Shown here: positions 52,190 through 64,000 of the stretch, one piece after another
Position numbering within the stretch: the stretch's first letter is position 1
Layout of the letters: every line of letters begins with the position of its first letter
Notes under the pieces: generated by a model
Told to the model about the DNA's origin: nothing
Database searches by the model: none
What the model saw: only the letters and a program-made list of their open reading frames with translations
Translations under genes and position numbers: made by a program
Assembly (NCBI GenBank): GCA_018343915.1
Contig: JABRWF010000004.1
Span: forward strand, 4,154,001-4,218,000
Source: Agroathelia rolfsii
Taxonomy: Eukaryota > Basidiomycota > Agaricomycetes > Amylocorticiales > Amylocorticiaceae
Length of the DNA stretch: 64,000 nt
Direction: 5' to 3'

Positions 52190-55100
52190 CTACAATAATC
52201 GTACAAAATTATTACCACAGAAAAGGCAACGATTAACAGCTTCTAGTAGCTCTTCTACAATCCAGCACTGCGCTGCAGTCGGTAGCCAGTTGGATGACTT
52301 CGGGTATTCTTCTCGCATCGAAGGGGGCAAGAACGCTTTTCGACCGCAACCGACACAGGTACGAACCATGGCCGTTGACAAGATGAACGAGGTGATGCTG
52401 CATCGAGCTAAAGAGTACGAGCGTATGAATCAGTATCAGCATCATCATCGCTCCAATAGCAAAAAAGAAAAAGCGAAGGAATTTCGTCCATGTTTAGCTC
52501 GTACAGGTCACGAAATTATTAAAGGCAGAATGAGGAAGAAAGAAAAAAGAACGCGTATGTAATACACGTACACCAGACATGGCCATTCTTGCACTGGGCT
52601 TTTGTGATTTCATTGAGCGGGACCTCGACTTGGCAAGCTGGGCAGGTTTCATTAAACCCTACAGAAAATGCCTCTGGATGGATCGCGTGGAGCGCCGTTC
52701 GTAGCTCTTGACCTTCCGCGGAGAGGTCTGGTGGACACCCTGAGACTGGCGTACATTGTACTAGTATGCGCAGAACAAATGGCATCTCCTTGGCTAAATT
52801 TGTTACAAAAGGAGCATTAATCAACAAGTCTAGATAGTGCCCTAGAGACTCATGTCGCGGTAGGCGGACGATCGAGGTAGGGCTCACAGGAGATGAGAGA
52901 TGTTGCCGCGGCTAAGTGGCGGATGAGCGTGCGCAAGACACGATGTTGGATGGCGTCGAGGAGGCTTTGAGCGATGACGCCGCACTCCCCCCGCCCGATA
53001 TCGTCCTCGGAATACTTCTGCATCAAATAAATGTCAACGATGATATAATAAGAGAAAAAAAATAGTACTAAGCGTAGCAGGCGCCGAAGCAAAGCTCGGG
53101 TGCAGAACCTGAAGCAATAGCTCACCCAAAAGAAGTCTGCAATAGACAGCCTCATCCGAAGCGTCAGGAAACTGTCCCATCCAAATAGGTTCCTCCAGAG
53201 TGAACTACGGAAGGTAGCCCTGGTGACCTGTCCAAGCGGACCGGTCCACCGCGGAACCGTCACAGATTCTCCATCAGTCATTTGGTCCACTCGGATAATT
53301 CCGAGAACATCCGCGCGTATTTTCCGCAACTTGTTAAGGCGTAGGAATAGAGGCCGTAAGAGAGACATTGGTGCCACACCATCCGCTGATTTTTATGGTT
53401 ACCTGTGCTTTAGCTCCTAGGCGTTAAGAACGAGTCTGAGAAGGTTTACCGGCTTTAGCACTTTGTAGGATGCGAGCGAATGCTTGCACTTCAGCGAGGT
53501 CATCGTCATCAGGCCAGAGCTGCGCTACGATGAGTTTGACGTAATGTTTGGCATCAGGTTTGTATTCCAAATCCACCGGAGACCAGGGCCTTGAAGAGAA
53601 ATTATGAGGTGTATGGTCGCGATGTGAGGAAAAGGGTTATATTTGCTCACTCGTGAGCCCATATCATAGTAGAAGAGCCGTCATAGGAGATAAACCCACT
53701 AGTGCGATTCACGTCCGTGAAACGCGTGTATTCAGGCTCTGTTTCGAAAAATATGGACCTCACAAGCGTAGAAAGTGCCTGGGAACTTGTAGGGCTCGCT
53801 TCAACGTTTTCACCTTGAGGTCTTGAAAGGTAAGGCTCTGCAGAAATATTGTGAATGGTATGGAACGATCCATCATAGAGCCCTATGATGACGGCATCGA
53901 GGTTGTTAATGTATTGGATACCACAGGCTGGATGTAAAGCAGATGATCCCGCAGAGTTGCGCTGTGTTTGAAGTGGTAACAAATGAGCTCCGGTCCACCC
54001 GGGGAGAGTTGAAATTGGCGAGGCAAATAGATAAATGACCCCCGGTTTTGCAAATACAAGAATTGGCTGAAATTGGATAACATTGATGATCATTCCGTTA
54101 ATTACAAACGGTGCCGGGCACATACCTTGCGACCGGGCGGTTCTACAAATGCAAGAGCTGTTATACTTCGGTTATCTGTTGCTAGGGATTGAGAGCCTGC
54201 ATCCACAACCTCAACTCGGAGGTTGATCGGCTCTTCGTGATCGGTATCCATCCATTGCTCCTGAAGTGATTCTCGAACTTGGACGAGCCCAACCTGCCCA
54301 TCAGATGTAGAATATGCCAGTAAAGCCTCGCCTGTATGAAGCTAGTGAATACAATAATTGCTGTAGAAATGCATATATCGTACATTGTCCGGGTTGAATA
54401 CAATTCCAAGATGACCATGCAAGATGGGTTATCCATTTATTACTAATCGTTATCCGGTGAAGGAAACATATTCGATCTCCAGTTGGGCGGTGTCTCAGCA
54501 CACAGTCAGTGCAATGTCTCGAGTAAAAGCCAGAAAAGCGAAAGCAGCCGACCTCATGAAAATTAAAGAGCCAGCCCTGTTTCCCACAACCAGAAGGGAG
54601 CCATCAATACCCGGGGTGGGTAATATGCCGAGATCAACTTGCTTCGACCACGCCACACCTAAGGCATTGCAGAGAGCCCTGATTACCGCATACCAACAAG
54701 GCATTTGAACGACCGCACGTACTCATGATCTGTGCCTGCAATGCCGCAGCCGTGGTGGAGTTTACCTCTGATCTCATGAGGCCAACAAGAGCAGCGGAGA
54801 TGTTGTACGCCTATGCATTGTGTTAAAACTGGTTTGTTCATAGAAATAATATTATACAGGCTACTTTGGCCCATTCCCCATTGAGATAATTCTTCGAGGC
54901 ATTCCAAAGCAAGAGCTCAAGATTAGAGTTAAGTATAGCAATCACACAGCTGCCAAGAAAAAAAGCGTGTCAAATGACGATAGTCGCTGTTTCCAGACTG
55001 AAGTGATCGGACCCTGCATCTCGAGTCAAGTTGCTGGGAGAACAAGCCACGGATCGAAGAGATACATCCATCGAACCAAGGGCAACAGCACTAAAGTCTG

Positions 55101-55518
55101 GGCTTCAAAGGTTTACACTTATATATAAGAGGGGAAAGCGCATTTTAGACGCACCATGGGAGATGTCGGGCCAATGGATGGGTGTCTCTGGATTTTGGTT
55201 GGAATCGTCTTTGAGATTGTTTGTGAATTCGATCATAGACCGATACCAGCCGAGGGGACGCGTCTTATCAGCGCGTACGGATGAGGTCGAGACAGAAGAG
55301 ATGTCGAAAGTAAGCCCAGGTTCTGGCGTCTGGATAATTGTCAATCGTCGTATCTTGGTGTCTCGAATGGAGGCAGAAGAACGATTTACAAAAAGATGTA
55401 AAGCGGTCTTAGTCATTAAGCATGCCTGCCCGTCTGATGTCCACTGCAAGCGGTTGGCAGACGGAGAAGAGGGGACATTCGATAGTTTTAAAGTTGTGTA
55501 CAAGGGCAAGTCTGCCAT
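52190..55518 (-). CDS. TFIIIC 90-kDa-type subunit (TFIIIC delta, Sfc9/GTF3C4 type)
   Basis: Subunit of the RNA polymerase III initiation factor TFIIIC. Start at 55518 (MADLPLYTTLKLSN). Exons 55155-55518, 55013-55097 and the following ones encode the N-terminal beta-propeller-like domain (ANRLQWTSDGQACLMTKTAL, SLRSVACSPSN, CVIAILNSNLELLLWNAS). Many exons follow through the middle. The C-terminal zinc domain has FNETCPACQVEVPLNEITKA, GHVWSRCSITSFILST, RTCVGCGRKAFLPP and, at the end, CLFCGNNFVRLL; its last exon is 52190-52407. I did not resolve every exon in 53,380-54,900. Human TFIIIC90 has been reported to have histone acetyltransferase activity, which is not visible from this sequence. Confidence 0.8.
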
Positions 55519-55948
55519 GATTGACTTGAAGCCGTTGAGATGTCGTTGATGGTAGCTACAATATTAATTGCAGATGTGAACGTTGCCAGTCGATCAATAG
55601 CTTCAAGCGTGTTGTAGAGCTGGGTAAAACTGTATATACTCAGTGCAGCGTCAAGGACTGTCTTATATCTCGTCCACGAGTAAGTTGGGAAAAAACCTGA
55701 CAATCTCAGTTGCAAGGCAAGCATGCGCCAAATGGTGATTGCCACCGTGTTGTGCCACTGTGGCTGAGGTGGCTGTAGACCAGAACACGCCACCAACGCG
55801 CACATCATTAACGCACATTGGTTTCCCTTCTACTTGCTAGATGATCGTACTTTGTAGCAATGACTGTAGGTTGCTCCCCCTAGACACTCTCTTATTTAGA
55901 GTCAGTTTTACCAAGTGAGACCAGGACCTAACATTTTGCTATTTGCAC
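55519..55948. promoter_or_regulatory. Divergent intergenic region, TFIIIC gene / acidic protein gene
   Basis: 430 bases between divergent starts. A minus-strand open frame through most of it was judged a chance extension. No promoter motif can be supported. Confidence 0.35.
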
Positions 55949-56653
55949 ATGTCAAAAAATGACCTCTTGATCCTCGACACCATTGAGACGGATGATTATC
56001 TAGACGGAGAATTGTCTGATGAAGGTGCTGCATTATTTGCATTAGACACCTGTTAATATATCTGAGTTTTGATGATACCAGAGCTCGATATACCATCTCA
56101 TATGGTCCCACCAGACATAGAAAAGACTGAAAACGGTTGGTGATATATTCTTCATATTATGGTCATTCGTATAATCACAATACTACCCTTCCATTTATTT
56201 CTGCCTATAGGCGACACGTTCCTTCCAAATAAGATGCACCCGTCCTATCCATACGGCAACCCAACTCTCCTGTCACATGTCGCCTCGCGTCCAAAAGGAA
56301 AATGGGATCCCTTGTCGCGTACGCTGCTTGAAGACTTGAAGTTCGGCGGTGCGGGTGGTCCTGGACCAGGATGGGAAGAGCTTGCTTTGGATCAATTGCT
56401 CCCACATGACGAGAAACGTGACGAAAATGAGCGTGCTGCATTGGCACGCAAGTTGGCAACGGGAGCTGGAGGGGGCGGGGGTGCTCCTCAGGGGCAAGGA
56501 GAAGCCGTACAAACGGAAGACGAGGACGATGAGGACGAGGAAGATGAGGATGAGGATGAGGAAGGAAATGGAGAGGGCGAGGAGGTGTCTGAGGTGGACG
56601 CAAGCATGGATGGCGAAGACGAAGACCGAGTAAGTCTTAACGGAGTATTGTAG
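55949..56653 (+). CDS. Small acidic protein, unknown function
   Basis: Not recognised. Exons 55949-56024, 56082-56135 and 56211-56653 join in phase and give 190 residues. The start is acidic (SKNDLLILDTIETDDYLDGE). The centre (MHPSYPYGNPTLLSHVASRP, KGKWDPLSRTLLEDLKFGGA) looks conserved-type, with aromatic and Gly/Pro residues, and is followed by a glycine run and a long Asp/Glu tract (about residues 145-180). A GTAAGT at 56630-56635 could open another intron, but the in-frame stop at 56653 is the simpler end. The stop is 39 bases from the converging RRP4 stop codon, so transcripts should overlap. Confidence 0.6.
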
Positions 56654-56692
56654 TAGCCCTATCTAGACTCGCAGTAATATCGGTGGGTGCAG

Positions 56693-57990
56693 CTATTGGC
56701 CGCCAAGTGCGGCTACCAAACCGTCTCCTATGTCGGGTTGCAGGAGAACTTGTACACTTTCCTGTTCCACAGACCATTCATATGCTTCCAGCAGAATGGC
56801 ATCCGTGAGGGGCACAAATCGTTCGGCAAGCACGCGGATGATATTGGTTACACGCGAAATCGCTGTGCGTGTAGCATCATCAATAACCTGTTCGGCAGGC
56901 AAACAGTTATTTCACCGCAGTCCTGGATGCGAGAATTGAATGGACGTACATCGTTTTTATTGGAATATACTGCCTCAGCATCAAAACCTTCTTCGCCTTC
57001 CTGTTCATGTTCTCTAACATGTTTGCTCACCCAAATGTATCCGTTTAGACTGAGAATAAGATCAATGCCACAAGGTAGGGTAATGAAATGCGATTTTAGG
57101 CGCCGTATGAGGATTGGCGGTACGGTAACTAGTTGGCCATTACGAAGCTGGCTCGGCAGAGAGTATGAGCGCATAAAACAGCTCAAAGGTTTTTTTTTCT
57201 TTCTTACCTTTCCATAGCGTAGAGAGCGAGTGTGCAAAGATATAGCACCATCAGAGAACAGACTTTGTACTTCTGCGACAAGAAGATCTCCTTCTTCAAA
57301 GAATGTGCGCATTTCTAGTTCATCACTTTCTAGTTTGCGACGCTGCAAAGCAATTTAATCTGAATGAGAAAAAAAGAGCTTAGTCAAGAATCAACAAACC
57401 TGAACACCTCCAGGTAGATTGACAGACGACAAGAGTAACACGGCGTCTTGTCTGGCATGAACATCGACACGCCATCGTTTCAATTGCACCTGAGTAGATT
57501 GTTAACATGTGTCTGCATCTGTTCAGAGAGAAATGGGAGTATTTACCTCAGTGATGCGACCTACAACCAGATCACCAACAGCAGGATTATATCTAGTCAC
57601 ATATTTAGAAGTGCATGAAATAGTAGAGGATGGGAATAACCTTGATCGGATGGCCTTGACGCTGACCAGGCGGTTTACACGTTCTACAGTCCCGGCAACA
57701 CTAGCCAATACTTCGTCATTCTCGACGTACGTGCCGTGACCTCTGGATTGATCCATCACCTACAGAATTGCTGGCCTGCACAATGATGCTTACCTCATGA
57801 ATGCCTGTGCTGATGTTAGAACCTCACCTGGGGTAGCAAGCTTCATGCCCCCTATGGAATCTTCACCCTCTTCCTCCAAATTAAAATCGACATCCATCCC
57901 ATCGTCGTTGTCATCAATGGGGTGGTGATGAGAGTTGGGAGTGAAATCAGGCTCGGAAAAACTTGTGAAGGAGACGATTGCGGCAGCCAT
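56693..57990 (-). CDS. RRP4: Exosome cap subunit Rrp4
   Basis: Exons 57794-57990, 57641-57742, 57547-57592, 57400-57489, 57208-57342, 56950-57147 and 56693-56887 give 320 residues, the usual size. The N-terminal domain has FMRGHGTYVENDEVLASVAG; the S1 domain reads YNPAVGDLVVGRITEVQLKR, DAVLLLSSVNLPGGVQRRK, MRTFFEEGDLLVAEVQS and ISLHTRSLRYGK; the KH region reads SHFITLPCGIDLILSLNGYI. Rrp4 caps the exosome ring and guides RNA into the 3'-5' degradation channel, in nucleus and cytoplasm. All family blocks are present. The last intron is placed at CCGAACAG|GTTATT, the only acceptor that keeps VIDDATRTAISR in frame. Confidence 0.93.
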
Positions 57991-58339
57991 GATATCGATG
58001 AGTGAATTTTATGTATAATCGTCCCGCTCCGAGGAGTAATACGCTTTTAAAGTAATAATGCACACTGGTCACAATGTTGAGTAATATGCGAAAATGAGAA
58101 GAATGAACAAGGTCTTGAAATGTATCTGATGCCATACAGAATTTCGCGTTGGTGGCGCAGGTTCGAATTTGGCGCCACATTTCTTCCTCGAGCGCCCACA
58201 ACGTCCGCACCACATTCTGCATCTCTGAAATTACTCGGGTTGTTTCTGAGTAGTCTGACCTAGTTTAGGAAATAACAACGCATTCTGGGGCTCAATACGC
58301 GCTACGCAACGTGATATTCAAACGCAGGCCGTTGTGAGC
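57991..58339. promoter_or_regulatory. Divergent intergenic region, RRP4 / NUP85
   Basis: 349 bases between divergent starts of two housekeeping genes. The minus-strand open frame here probably belongs to the 5' leader of RRP4. No motif assigned. Confidence 0.35.
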
Positions 58340-61149
58340 ATGGCACCAGCGCATGTACTAGATCTCGTGCCTCCCCAGTTCTCGGCTGGCGACATCCACA
58401 AGTTCCTTTCCTCTGGTCGCACTGTCTCAAACACACTTTCACCTCTTCAAAATGCTATTGCCATCTTCCCTACTAATGTTGGACTTTATTTTTGCTCACA
58501 TGGGGTGCTGAGCTTATTTTTTTCACATATGCCTAGGTCGATGATAAACATGTGCGCTCGGGATCTGAACATAGCTCGCAGCCCATATACCTAGCTGGTA
58601 TGCATAAGGCGCCAGCCTCTGAACGTCGCCTTGTATGAGCCATTGTTTCCCCCCATCTCTGGATATTAAATGTTGCCCTCAGTTCGTGACAGATACATCA
58701 ATAATATTTGCTGCCATGCAGAATATCCGAAAAATGGCGCCTGCCGGGGGATTGGACTGGTAATCGAATCCATATGCTTATTACCATCTCTCATAATATT
58801 CACTCATGAACGGCGTACAGGGCAGAGGAAGACCATATTCGTGGGGCTGTCAGGAAGCTGACCATTGACTACGTGAACTTCATTAAGGAATGTTGGGCGC
58901 ATACGTCTGTACGTATGTCAATGCATCTTTAGCAGCTCAATAAATTAAATATGAAAACAACGACAACCTTTCGGGCATTTTCAGCAACCGATTGAACACC
59001 AGGAAGGTCCACTTCAGTATAGCAGCGATCATTACAGGACACTCTACACGTGTTTCTCGCTCCTTCTCACGATATACCTGCCAGAGGATGCTTCAGATGA
59101 GACACCTATTGGCGAAGATCTTATGGAATGGCTCAACACACACTTTATCGAGCCGTCGACGGAAGAAGGCGATCATCTTAGCAGCCTCGAGAGGCCATGG
59201 GAGGACTCCGCGTTCTGGCCATATCTCACCAGGTCAGAAAACATATTCTAAGCTCGATCTGGCTCATGGAACACACATTTGTACTCACTTATTGATCTAG
59301 AACGATGCTTCGTGGCCTTACAAAGGCCTCTATATTCTTCCTCGACACGCTGTCTCAGCACGCCTCAGAAAACTTACAGTATGTGGCCGGGCGTTTGGTG
59401 CCCCTACTTGAAGATCGTCCTCGGCTGCAACAGTTTTCCTCGGAGCGTGAGTTTGCACACGCGCTACGGCGGTGGAGCGATAAAGTCCGGACGCTGCGCG
59501 TTGAAATGGATTCTATTCCGGAATCTGAGCGTCAAGACGACTTCGAGAACTGGTGGGATCGTGTGAGCGATCTGGTTGGTATCCTCGAAGGCAGAGGCTC
59601 GGTTCTTACACGAGTTTGTGCCGACTTGGGGGCTGACTGGAAGGAAGTATGTGCCGCATGGGGCATTTTCATTGAGCCTCGTTTGCAGAGGCAAGCTCTA
59701 CCGTACGTTGTTTCATTTCGACGCTGCGTGATTTATGGTAGGACTGACACCAGAAGCCCGTACGTTAAGTAATATCGCCGCTCAGATTATGGAGGAGTTA
59801 CCGCCTGATCCGACAGATGTGGAGGATATGTTCCATAGCGCGATTTTTTCCTTCAAGGCTGAACAAGCTCTGGAGTTTGCGGCAAAAATAGATCTATGGC
59901 TTGCTGCACATACGGCCGATCTCGTTCAACTGATTGGATTGATTTCTTCCAACGTAGATGAAGAGTAAGTAATCCTTTCTATTGCAAAAGCCTTTTTCCA
60001 GCGTTCTAACTCATGTACGCTACTCTCAAAATGCTTAATCCTTTTTCTACTAGCTCACAACTATCACTGCGAGATCACTACATTATAGCTTATGCTAACT
60101 ATTTGCATTCGGACCCAGGCTTTTGGCGCATTACCGTAGACTACCTCTACTCTTGTGGCAGTATCGGGGTGTCTATGGCAGATGAAATTCTTTTACACGT
60201 CCCACTCCGGTTACAAAACAAATCCACGGGAACAGGCACTACTATCGAAGCTGAGGAATTAGAAGGCGTCCTAGGCGAGGTCAACAAGACCTGCTTTGAT
60301 TATCAACGGGAAGCGGTCCGGAGAGAGGTTTGCAAGGCCAGTAACTTTGTTATCCTTTCCCACACTGTCATCCGTGGATCATAGGACTGACAGCACAGTA
60401 CAGATAGCAGCAAGGATATCTGCAGATAATAAAGAATATGGATTGGCGGTGTCCTATAGCACATCCGCCGAAGACTGGTCTGGGCTTGGTCGTATTGTCG
60501 ATGCAGTGTTGGATGAGTACATCTCCAACGGTTCGTTTAGTTCGGGTTTCTCAATTATATATGAGAAGCATGATGAGAATATGACTGACATGGTGACCAC
60601 ACACTCCAGGTCCCGCCGTATATGTGAAGTACGTTTCGGAGATCGTACCTTCTTTGGATGTCCTCAAGGCACAGGCCGGATCTCAGGGTATCTTCATCCA
60701 TCGACTCATGTTCGCTATTCGCTACGCGGATTTTCATCGAAGGTTGATGCAAGAAGACCGGCAGGAGGCCGCGCAAGAACTCGTGACCCTACTCCGTGAT
60801 GAGATCGCGCCAAAGTCGTGGTGGGGTCTGCTTTTGTGTGATGCTGTACCACTTCTTGAGCCCAGTAAGATATTTGGCTGTCACCTCTTCCCCCCTCTAC
60901 AAGGGGATTGTTTCCACATTATTGATGGCATTGTCTTAATTAACAGGTATTAATTTATTGTTTACTACGGCTGGTGCTCGCGAGCTTCTGAAGAGGCTTG
61001 AGGAGGTTTTCATGGCAGCCTCGCAAGGAGCCGGCGAAGATTACTTGGCGATCCTATCCAGAAGTATTCAGAGTACACGCGAAATTGATGCCCTGGATCG
61101 CCTTCGTTCTGTGCGCCTTGCGCTCGCCCGCTACTTCGCAGCTCTTTGA
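58340..61149 (+). CDS. NUP85: Nucleoporin Nup85
   Basis: Scaffold subunit of the Y-complex of the nuclear pore. Start at 58340 (ATG in APAHVLDLVPPQFSAGD); the first exon ends at 58477, the second begins at 58537 and the stop is at 61147-61149; at least nine exons. The helical repeat region includes YSSDHYRTLYTCFSLLLTIY, LERPWEDSAFWPYLT, DLMEWLNTHFIEPS and the typical Nup85 block DHYIIAYANYLHSDPGFWRI, then TVDYLYSCGSIG and EILLHVPLRL. The C-terminal helices include RLMFAIRYADFHRRLMQEDR and ELVTLLRDEIAPKSWW. The protein is near the family's usual length. The identification rests on the order of these helices and the FWRITVDYL...HVPL signature. Exons around 58,620-58,990 were not fully resolved. 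Confidence 0.78.
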
Positions 61150-63495
61150 CAGGGTGTTTGCTAGCAAGGGGTAGGGACTAAAGTGGCGCCGTCCTACTGG
61201 TTGCCCTGCTTCCACGATGACTTCATTAATATCTCTATTTTTGTTACTTTGATATCGATGGACTGATTTCAATACAAAATATACATCGTATTCAATTGTA
61301 TGCAAGCGTCTTAGCTTGTGGTAGGCTCGGTTTATCGCTTTCGATCATTGGTCCTGTCTTTTTTCTTTTTCTTTTTCTTTTCCCTTCCCCTGTACCCTCT
61401 TTCCATTCTCCGTTTGCACCATCTCCTCGGCACCTTTGGGGGAAATCGTATTATGGCCATTCACAACCTTTTATTATCCTCCTTTCGGAATACGACGATC
61501 TTTCAAGCTCAGCTCAAACACGAACGGGGGCTGGCTTGAAGCTATTAAGCTGATATTACTCTCCAATCGTTTCATAAGAGTGTGATGGATTGCATGACAT
61601 GACATGCAGGCATGCATGGCCAGCACGAGATGGCCCAGTTAACTATACCAGCAAGGCATGGAGAGCCTGGTAGGCTGGCGAGGCCATGGAAGTGTATTTG
61701 CTTAAGATCAATGGAAGGAGGACCAGTATTTAAATACGACACTGCGACCACATCAGAGAAGGGGTACAAACAAGTCACTCATTCCCCCTGCACTGTATAC
61801 TATCTAGTTCTTTCGCTTTTTCTTTCGCCTCTATCGCACAATTAATTGCGGGTCGAAAGATGTGTTATATTATTTTAAAATTCACGAGATACACATGCGG
61901 GCACGTCACTAGGGGTTCTCGGCATAAGGTGCGGGATTGCGTATCCGAAATGAACGAAATACTGTAATTGCTAACCATGCCTAACGCCACCGTCATCCAG
62001 GTTGACTGCAATGGTTTCACGTGCATGTTTAGTCAGAGACACAGAACTGCTACCCATGATTGTATCAACGACTGTGAACAGCGGTATGTAGAGCAATCTG
62101 GATCCTCTGTCTTGATGTCCTTTTGAGTTAATTCCTTGCTTATCATAATTTACAGTATGCGCCCCGAACAGGCCTTTGTTGAAGAGAATACGACACGCGA
62201 GTGCCCTCAATGTTCTGGCGAGACCAATGGAAATTAAAATATTGTTTCGCACGCTCTTCCCCCTTTCCCTTTCCTCGTATCTCGCTTTGAGTCTCTAGGA
62301 CTCGGTGCAGGATTAGTTTGCGGTTTGATTACTGAAGGACACTGATATGGATGGGCGTTCGGATAGTTATGATAATCGTTTGTTTGAGACCGGATTAGTC
62401 ATGTGCGATAATGTAACTTATTTACCCACATCACCAGCACTGCATGAAGAATGCGGCCCAAGGCCGAGGATCCGATCATAGTTTTCCGAAGCAAAAAGGT
62501 GGTAACTGAGGCCCTGGTTCTTGACCATCTGTCCGATGATGTAGATGATGTCAAGCACATGATGTACGGGGCGACGGGCTATCCCGTGCAACCTTCTAGG
62601 GACCATCCCTAGTCAGACACATGGGTTCAGATAAGGCATGTGAGAGAAATCCTGTCGTGAATAAGACAGGGTGTTTGATGCTGTATTCCTCAAGGCGCAG
62701 ATGCGCGTTGTCACTATACACCCAACTCCGGAGAGGATGAAATCGATAAGAGATACTGAATGAGCTCATGACGTCAAAGCACAGGCTCGTGGTCGAGGGT
62801 TCCAGTCCCAGGGCATTATAAATAATGATCGTCAACGGCAAAAGCATGCTAGATGGTTTAAACTCTAAGAGACATGGAGGAAGGGAGCAGACCCCAGATG
62901 TTTCTAGCACTTCTGAGTGGACTGCGTGGTATGTATTATCGCGCAGCAACCCAGAGTGTCTATCCGTGCAGAAGTGCATGCCGCGGCTTCTGGGCCGTTG
63001 ACAGTACTCTGGAGTACCATCCGGGAAGAAGACAGGAGATAATGATAATAAACGGAGATCTTCCACGATAGGATATCGTCAGAAATCATCCCGGAGAAGA
63101 CTGCAAGGCATGGTATTTTCAGCTGCCAGCCACTGGCCCACAGGACTGGAGCGGCGGTGGTCACGACTAGCCCGGCGGACACGATGCCAGTCGCAGACCG
63201 AGATGCTGATGATACACCAGATAGGCAAGGGGAAGATTGTGAGTCCTGATGACACCATTGCCATCCTAGGCATACAATGCACGTTTTACGGCAGCAACAA
63301 AGGCCAGCCACTGCAAGCTGAGCAGGGGTAGTATGCGAGCAAGGAAGAAGTAGATGAACTTGGTTTCACGCGTGGCTGTGCGACGTTGCGCCCAACTGCT
63401 GGGCCAGGCAAATACCTTCTGTTTCTCACACTCTCCCTTTACAGTTCAAGTCATCTCATTCTCGTTCATTGCTCAAGAGCTTTGCTTGCTGGATA
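61150..63495. other. Intergenic, 2.3 kb
   Basis: A pyrimidine tract near 61358-61390 (repeated tttttc) and a palindrome-rich patch (catgacatgacatgcaggcatgcatgg) near 61594-61620 are visible. A minus-strand open frame of 156 codons (62596-63066) overlaps another (62904-63311); neither shows a motif I can name. The last part must hold the promoter of the F-BAR gene. Confidence 0.4.
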
Positions 63496-64000
63496 ATGTC
63501 TCTTTCTGCTGCAGAAGACAACTATGCCTCAACTTCCTGGGACCATCATCATCTCTCAGAGACTACCAATTATCCACGGCCCGGACCATCGACGAACATC
63601 GAATCACCTCTAGCTACATCGTCAAAGCCGTTGCATATTTCCATGTCATCTCCACGCTCGAGCATTGAGTCTGCTGGAATGCACTCTTCGTCAAGCCCCC
63701 AAGACAGTCTACCGGCTGGACCGGACAGGCACGATACCCTGACAACGCTTCATGACGAATCAGCAACACTGGTAGATGCTAGCTTCGATGAAAGCGTCCT
63801 GAGGGCTCTGTGTGAACTTGATGTGAAGAGACTTATTTATATTACGCCCTCTTTTCAGCCTGCTAATGGTTGGATATCCAGTGCGGCGTACCGTTGTTAT
63901 TAGATAGGATAAAACAGAGCCAAGTGTCCTGTCGTGTGCGTTTCTTTCATTACAATCAATTAGATGTATCAGCCCTTCCAACGGCGTGTCAAACACAATC
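63496..64000 (+). CDS. F-BAR protein, N-terminal part only (possibly RhoGAP of Rgd1 type)
   Basis: Exons 63496-63822 and 63882-63935 are visible, and the third intron continues past the window edge. After a Ser-rich leader the F-BAR (FCH) domain begins: FDESVLRALCELD joined to CGVPLLLDRIKQSQVSCR. I recognise this start from fungal F-BAR proteins such as Rgd1-type Rho GTPase-activating proteins, in which membrane-curving F-BAR and RhoGAP domains occur together; the RhoGAP part, if present, is outside. The ATG at 63496 was chosen over an upstream in-frame one at 63469 because the sequence from it (MSLSAAEDNYASTSW) looks natural. Confidence 0.7.

Noticed and set aside
55488..55808. Minus-strand open frame upstream of the TFIIIC gene
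   Set aside because: It overlaps the TFIIIC start in another frame, shows no motif, and the family N-terminus begins clearly at 55518.
62780..62820. Possible tRNA B-box (gggttccagtccc)
   Set aside because: No A-box at a suitable distance and no acceptor stem.
61971..63311. Minus-strand frames as a DUF6533-type membrane protein gene
   Set aside because: A fragment (LARTLRALACRILFNK) vaguely resembles that family's end, but no hydrophobic helices or splice-consistent model could be built.

Overview
The window is nuclear DNA from a filamentous basidiomycete, most likely a mushroom-forming Agaricomycete. Most genes are split by short introns (about 45-85 bases) with GT...AG ends. The gene set (cytochrome P450 copies, a BBE-type flavin oxidase, a secreted sedolisin, a KRE9/KNH-like GPI protein, split histone genes) is typical of that group. 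Most exon joins below were derived by hand from reading phase and family resemblance; wherever exon lengths are listed they sum to an exact multiple of three. No tRNA, rRNA, CRISPR array or intact transposon was recognised.

Layout. 1-5.6 kb: two related P450s on the minus strand, one cut by the window edge and one clearly decayed, with a long imperfect inverted repeat between them. 6.4-8.2 kb: a covalent-flavin oxidase (-). 8.9-11 kb: a leucine-rich-repeat protein (+). 11.5-12.2 kb: a small GPI-anchored KRE9/KNH-like protein (-). 13.6-17 kb: the actin/polarity factor Bud6/AIP3 (-). 17.5-19.4 kb: a conserved protein of unknown function (+). 20.3-22.8 kb: a sedolisin protease with 11 exons (+). 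22.8-29.2 kb is gene-poor and holds one small four-exon gene. 29.2-31.8 kb: a DUF2015-like gene and an Smr-domain gene whose start codons are only 9 bases apart, back to back.

32.6-46 kb is rich in chromatin and RNA factors: a KAT14/CSRP2BP-like acetyltransferase (-), a divergent histone H4/H3 pair, a nuclear sirtuin with 17 exons including three micro-exons (-), an F-box-type protein (+), a MYND zinc-finger protein (-), the exon-junction factor Y14/RBM8A (+) and an HP1 protein with chromo and chromo-shadow domains (+). 47-52 kb: two proteins of unknown function. 52-61 kb: a TFIIIC 90-kDa-type subunit (-), a small acidic protein (+), the exosome cap subunit Rrp4 (-) and nucleoporin Nup85 (+). 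The right edge holds the first exons of an F-BAR protein (+).

Together the segment from 32 to 61 kb encodes a histone substrate pair, a likely acetyltransferase, a deacetylase, a methyl-lysine reader and housekeeping RNA machinery. I read the proximity as suggestive only. The most notable observations are the fungal KAT14-like enzyme, the H3 tail with four extra residues, the sirtuin micro-exons with a GC-AG intron, the P450 that lost its haem ligand, and the head-to-head gene pair with almost no space for a promoter.
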